A DNA stretch of 64,000 nucleotides, from NCBI RefSeq assembly GCF_002236105.1, contig NZ_NIWU01000002.1, positions 1 to 64,000 on the forward strand, read 5' to 3'. Within the stretch, counting starts at the first letter, position 1. Each line of letters starts with the position of its first letter. Source of the DNA: Pseudomonas umsongensis. GTDB lineage: Bacteria > Pseudomonadota > Gammaproteobacteria > Pseudomonadales > Pseudomonadaceae. Made by a program: the position numbers and the translations under genes. Shown here piece by piece: positions 62,407 through 64,000 of this stretch. Under the pieces are notes generated by a model. That model saw only the letters and a program-made list of their open reading frames with translations. It searched no databases and had not been told where the DNA came from.

Positions 62407-62811
62407 ATGGTTGAAAATAGCGAACTACGCAAAGCCGGCCTCAAAGTGACCCTGCCACGGGTCAAGATTCTGCAAATGCTCGACTCTGCCGAGCAGCGCC
62501 ACATGAGTGCCGAGGATGTCTATAAGGCATTGATGGAGGCTGGCGAGGACGTCGGTCTGGCCACGGTTTACCGTGTACTGACCCAGTTCGAGGCGGCTGG
62601 ACTTGTGGTGCGGCACAACTTCGACGGAGGCCATGCGGTCTTCGAACTGGACGACGGCAAGCATCACGATCATATGGTCAACGTCGAAACCAGCGAAGTG
62701 ATCGAATTCTTCGACGAAGAAATCGAGCGCCTGCAGAAAGCCATCGTCGACAAGTACGGTTTCGAGATGGTTGATCACAATCTTGTGTTGTACGTGCGCA
62801 AGAAAAAGTAA
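62407..62811 (+). CDS. fur: Ferric uptake regulator Fur
   Basis: Fur represses iron-acquisition genes when loaded with Fe2+. The 134-residue product has the N-terminal winged helix (GLKVTLPRVKILQMLDSAEQRHMSAEDVYKALMEAGEDVGLATVYRVLTQFEAAGLV) and the metal-binding region FELDDGKHHDHMVNVETSEVIEF. The length matches P. aeruginosa Fur, and the CxxC zinc motifs of E. coli Fur are absent, as is usual in Pseudomonas. Two hairpins follow the stop. Confidence 0.97.
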   Translation: MVENSELRKAGLKVTLPRVKILQMLDSAEQRHMSAEDVYKALMEAGEDVGLATVYRVLTQFEAAGLVVRHNFDGGHAVFELDDGKHHDHMVNVETSEVIEFFDEEIERLQKAIVDKYGFEMVDHNLVLYVRKKK

Positions 62812-62845
62812 GCATGTCGCGCGAACCCAGGGTTCGCGAAACGAA

Positions 62846-62875
62846 CGAAGGCGACCCCAGGGTCGCCTTCGTGCT
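62846..62875 (+). terminator. Terminator of fur
   Basis: CGAAGGCGACCC-ca-GGGTCGCCTTCG followed by TGCTTT. A smaller hairpin GCGAACCC-ag-GGTTCGC lies just before it (62821-62837). Confidence 0.8.
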
Positions 62876-62906
62876 TTCTGCCGCTTGTGCGGTTTGCAAA
62901 CGGTTC

Positions 62907-62980
62907 TGTAGGAGCTGCCGAAGGCTGCGATCTTGTATGGGCAAAGTCAAAAGATCGCAGCCTTCGGCAGCTCCTACAGG
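62907..62980. repeat. Inverted repeat of the GATCGCAGCC class
   Basis: GTAGGAGCTGCCGAAGGCTG with TGCGATC, and its inverted partner GATCGCAGCCTTCGGCAGCT with CCTAC, form arms of about 27 bp with a 17-bp spacer. Same family as 30373-30446. Confidence 0.9.
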
Positions 62981-62987
62981 GTTCGTT

Positions 62988-64000
62988 TTAGATTTTTGCA
63001 GTGACGACCATTTTCTTGGCGTGAGCCAGGGATTCCTTGGTGAGATCGATCCCGCCCAGCATTCGCGCCACTTCTTCTACGCGATCGTTCTTGCTTAATT
63101 TGGAGACGGCCGTGCGAGTGGCATCTTCGCCCCGGACTTTGTGCACGAACAGGTGCTGATGCCCTTGTGCGGCAACTTGGGGCAGGTGCGTGACCGTCAG
63201 GACCTGCCCGCGTTCACCAAGCCTGCGCAGCAATTGGCCGACGATTTCTGCAGTCGGTCCGCCAATGCCGACGTCCACTTCGTCGAACACCAAGGTCGGG
63301 ACCCGGGACGTTTGCGCGGTGATCACCTGGATCGCCAGGCTGATACGCGACAGTTCGCCACCCGATGCCACCTTCGCCAGCGCTTTTAATGGCTGCCCCG
63401 GGTTAGCGCTAACCAACAGTTCCACCTGTTCGAGTCCGTTCGGAAGCAATTCATTGCTGCTGTTCGGTCGCAGCTCAATGGCAAAGCGCCCTCCGGGCAT
63501 GCCCAGGCGCTGGATCTCCTGTTCCACCGCGCTGGCCAGGCTGCTGGAGGCTTGGTGGCGCAGGTCGCTCAACTCTCGAGCCTTCTCCTGATAATGACGG
63601 GCATAAGACGCCAGCTCATCACTCAGTCGCTCGATGGATTCATCGTTGGCGTTCAGGGTTTCGATTTCATCCAGTAACCGCTGTTGCATCTCAGCGACCT
63701 CGGTTGGCTGGATGCGGTGCTTGCGTGCCATGGTGTAGATCGCATCGAGGCGTTCTTCCAGGTATTGAAGGCGCGCCGGGTCTGCGTCGAAGTTATCCAG
63801 GAAGCGGTTCAGCTCACCCACGGCTTCTTCAACCTGGATCTGCGCGCTGGTCAGCAAGCTGCTGGCTTCGCCCAGCGCGCCAATCGAGTTGTTCACGCTC
63901 GACAGGCGATTAAGGCTTGCAGTCAGGGCGTTCAGGACATTGCCGGAATCACTCTCGCTACATTGTTCGACCACTTGCCGGCAGATACCCAGCAAGGTTT
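62988..64000 (-). CDS. recN: DNA repair protein RecN, C-terminal part (5' end outside window)
   Basis: RecN, the SMC-like ATPase that acts at double-strand breaks. About 337 C-terminal residues are present. The coiled-coil section (SSLLTSAQIQVEEAVGELNRFLDNF, LEERLDAIYTMARKH) is followed by the signature motif region ALAKVASGGELSRISLAIQVI, Walker B VPTLVFDEVDVGIGGPTAEIVG, and the D-loop/H-motif VLTVTHLPQVAAQGHQHLFVHK. The N-terminal Walker A domain is beyond position 64000. Usually under LexA control, but its promoter is not in the window. Confidence 0.95.
   Translation of the reverse strand, partial: TLLGICRQVVEQCSESDSGNVLNALTASLNRLSSVNNSIGALGEASSLLTSAQIQVEEAVGELNRFLDNFDADPARLQYLEERLDAIYTMARKHRIQPTEVAEMQQRLLDEIETLNANDESIERLSDELASYARHYQEKARELSDLRHQASSSLASAVEQEIQRLGMPGGRFAIELRPNSSNELLPNGLEQVELLVSANPGQPLKALAKVASGGELSRISLAIQVITAQTSRVPTLVFDEVDVGIGGPTAEIVGQLLRRLGERGQVLTVTHLPQVAAQGHQHLFVHKVRGEDATRTAVSKLSKNDRVEEVARMLGGIDLTKESLAHAKKMVVTAKI

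Overview
The window is a chromosomal segment of a Pseudomonas species, most likely of the P. fluorescens group. The evidence is the gene content and order (recCBD, mmsAB, kyn/ant cluster, lactate operon, smpB-ratA-rnfH-bamE-fur-recN), high-GC coding sequence, a tmRNA with the tag ANDENYGQEFALAA, and many Pseudomonas REP/REPIN repeats. No tool was run; gene names come from reading motifs and comparing with remembered families.

Layout. 1-150: 3' part of a 5S rRNA gene and its terminator (end of an rrn operon). 350-9587: recC-recB-recD, overlapping by 4 nt at each junction. 9600-10822: a locally AT-rich patch with inverted repeats and a membrane acyltransferase. 10839-14361: LysR regulator divergent from mmsA-mmsB (valine catabolism). 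14532-27461: a tryptophan catabolic supercluster, with kynBA, an aromatic amino acid permease plus antCBA, antR, kynR, kynU, an OprD porin and a second permease. Together these take tryptophan through kynurenine and anthranilate to catechol. 27402-34038: LysR regulators, a TauE-type exporter, a divergent quinol monooxygenase/MdaB pair, an SDR protein and a SulP transporter. 34258-37942: GntP-type permease, RpiR regulator and D-aminoacylase. 38133-44338: an HBM-type chemoreceptor, an LPS heptose phosphatase-like protein, a PAP2 phosphatase, a DUF6124-type protein with a structured intergenic element, a secreted protein and an APH(3')-type aminoglycoside phosphotransferase.

44388-49211 is the accessory hot spot. 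An 81-bp direct repeat, ending in the last 14 nt of ssrA, brackets about 4.7 kb with lower-GC genes of unknown function. These are a soluble protein plus a 3-4-TM membrane protein, and a small protein plus a nucleotidyltransferase-like protein. The segment also holds a 29-bp-arm perfect palindrome, a 5'-truncated integrase, a second copy of the aph 3' tail, and a decayed cysteine hydrolase gene with two hexanucleotide tandem repeats. It looks like a decayed integrative element at the ssrA site. The two gene pairs are the best candidates here for undescribed, possibly defensive, systems.

49198-64000 returns to core genome: ssrA, a small secreted protein, the lactate operon lldP-lutABC-dld with divergent lldR and a palindromic operator, smpB, an NSS transporter, ratA-rnfH, bamE, fur and the 3' part of recN, cut by the window end. 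Both halves of the trans-translation system (ssrA and smpB) lie within 10 kb of each other.
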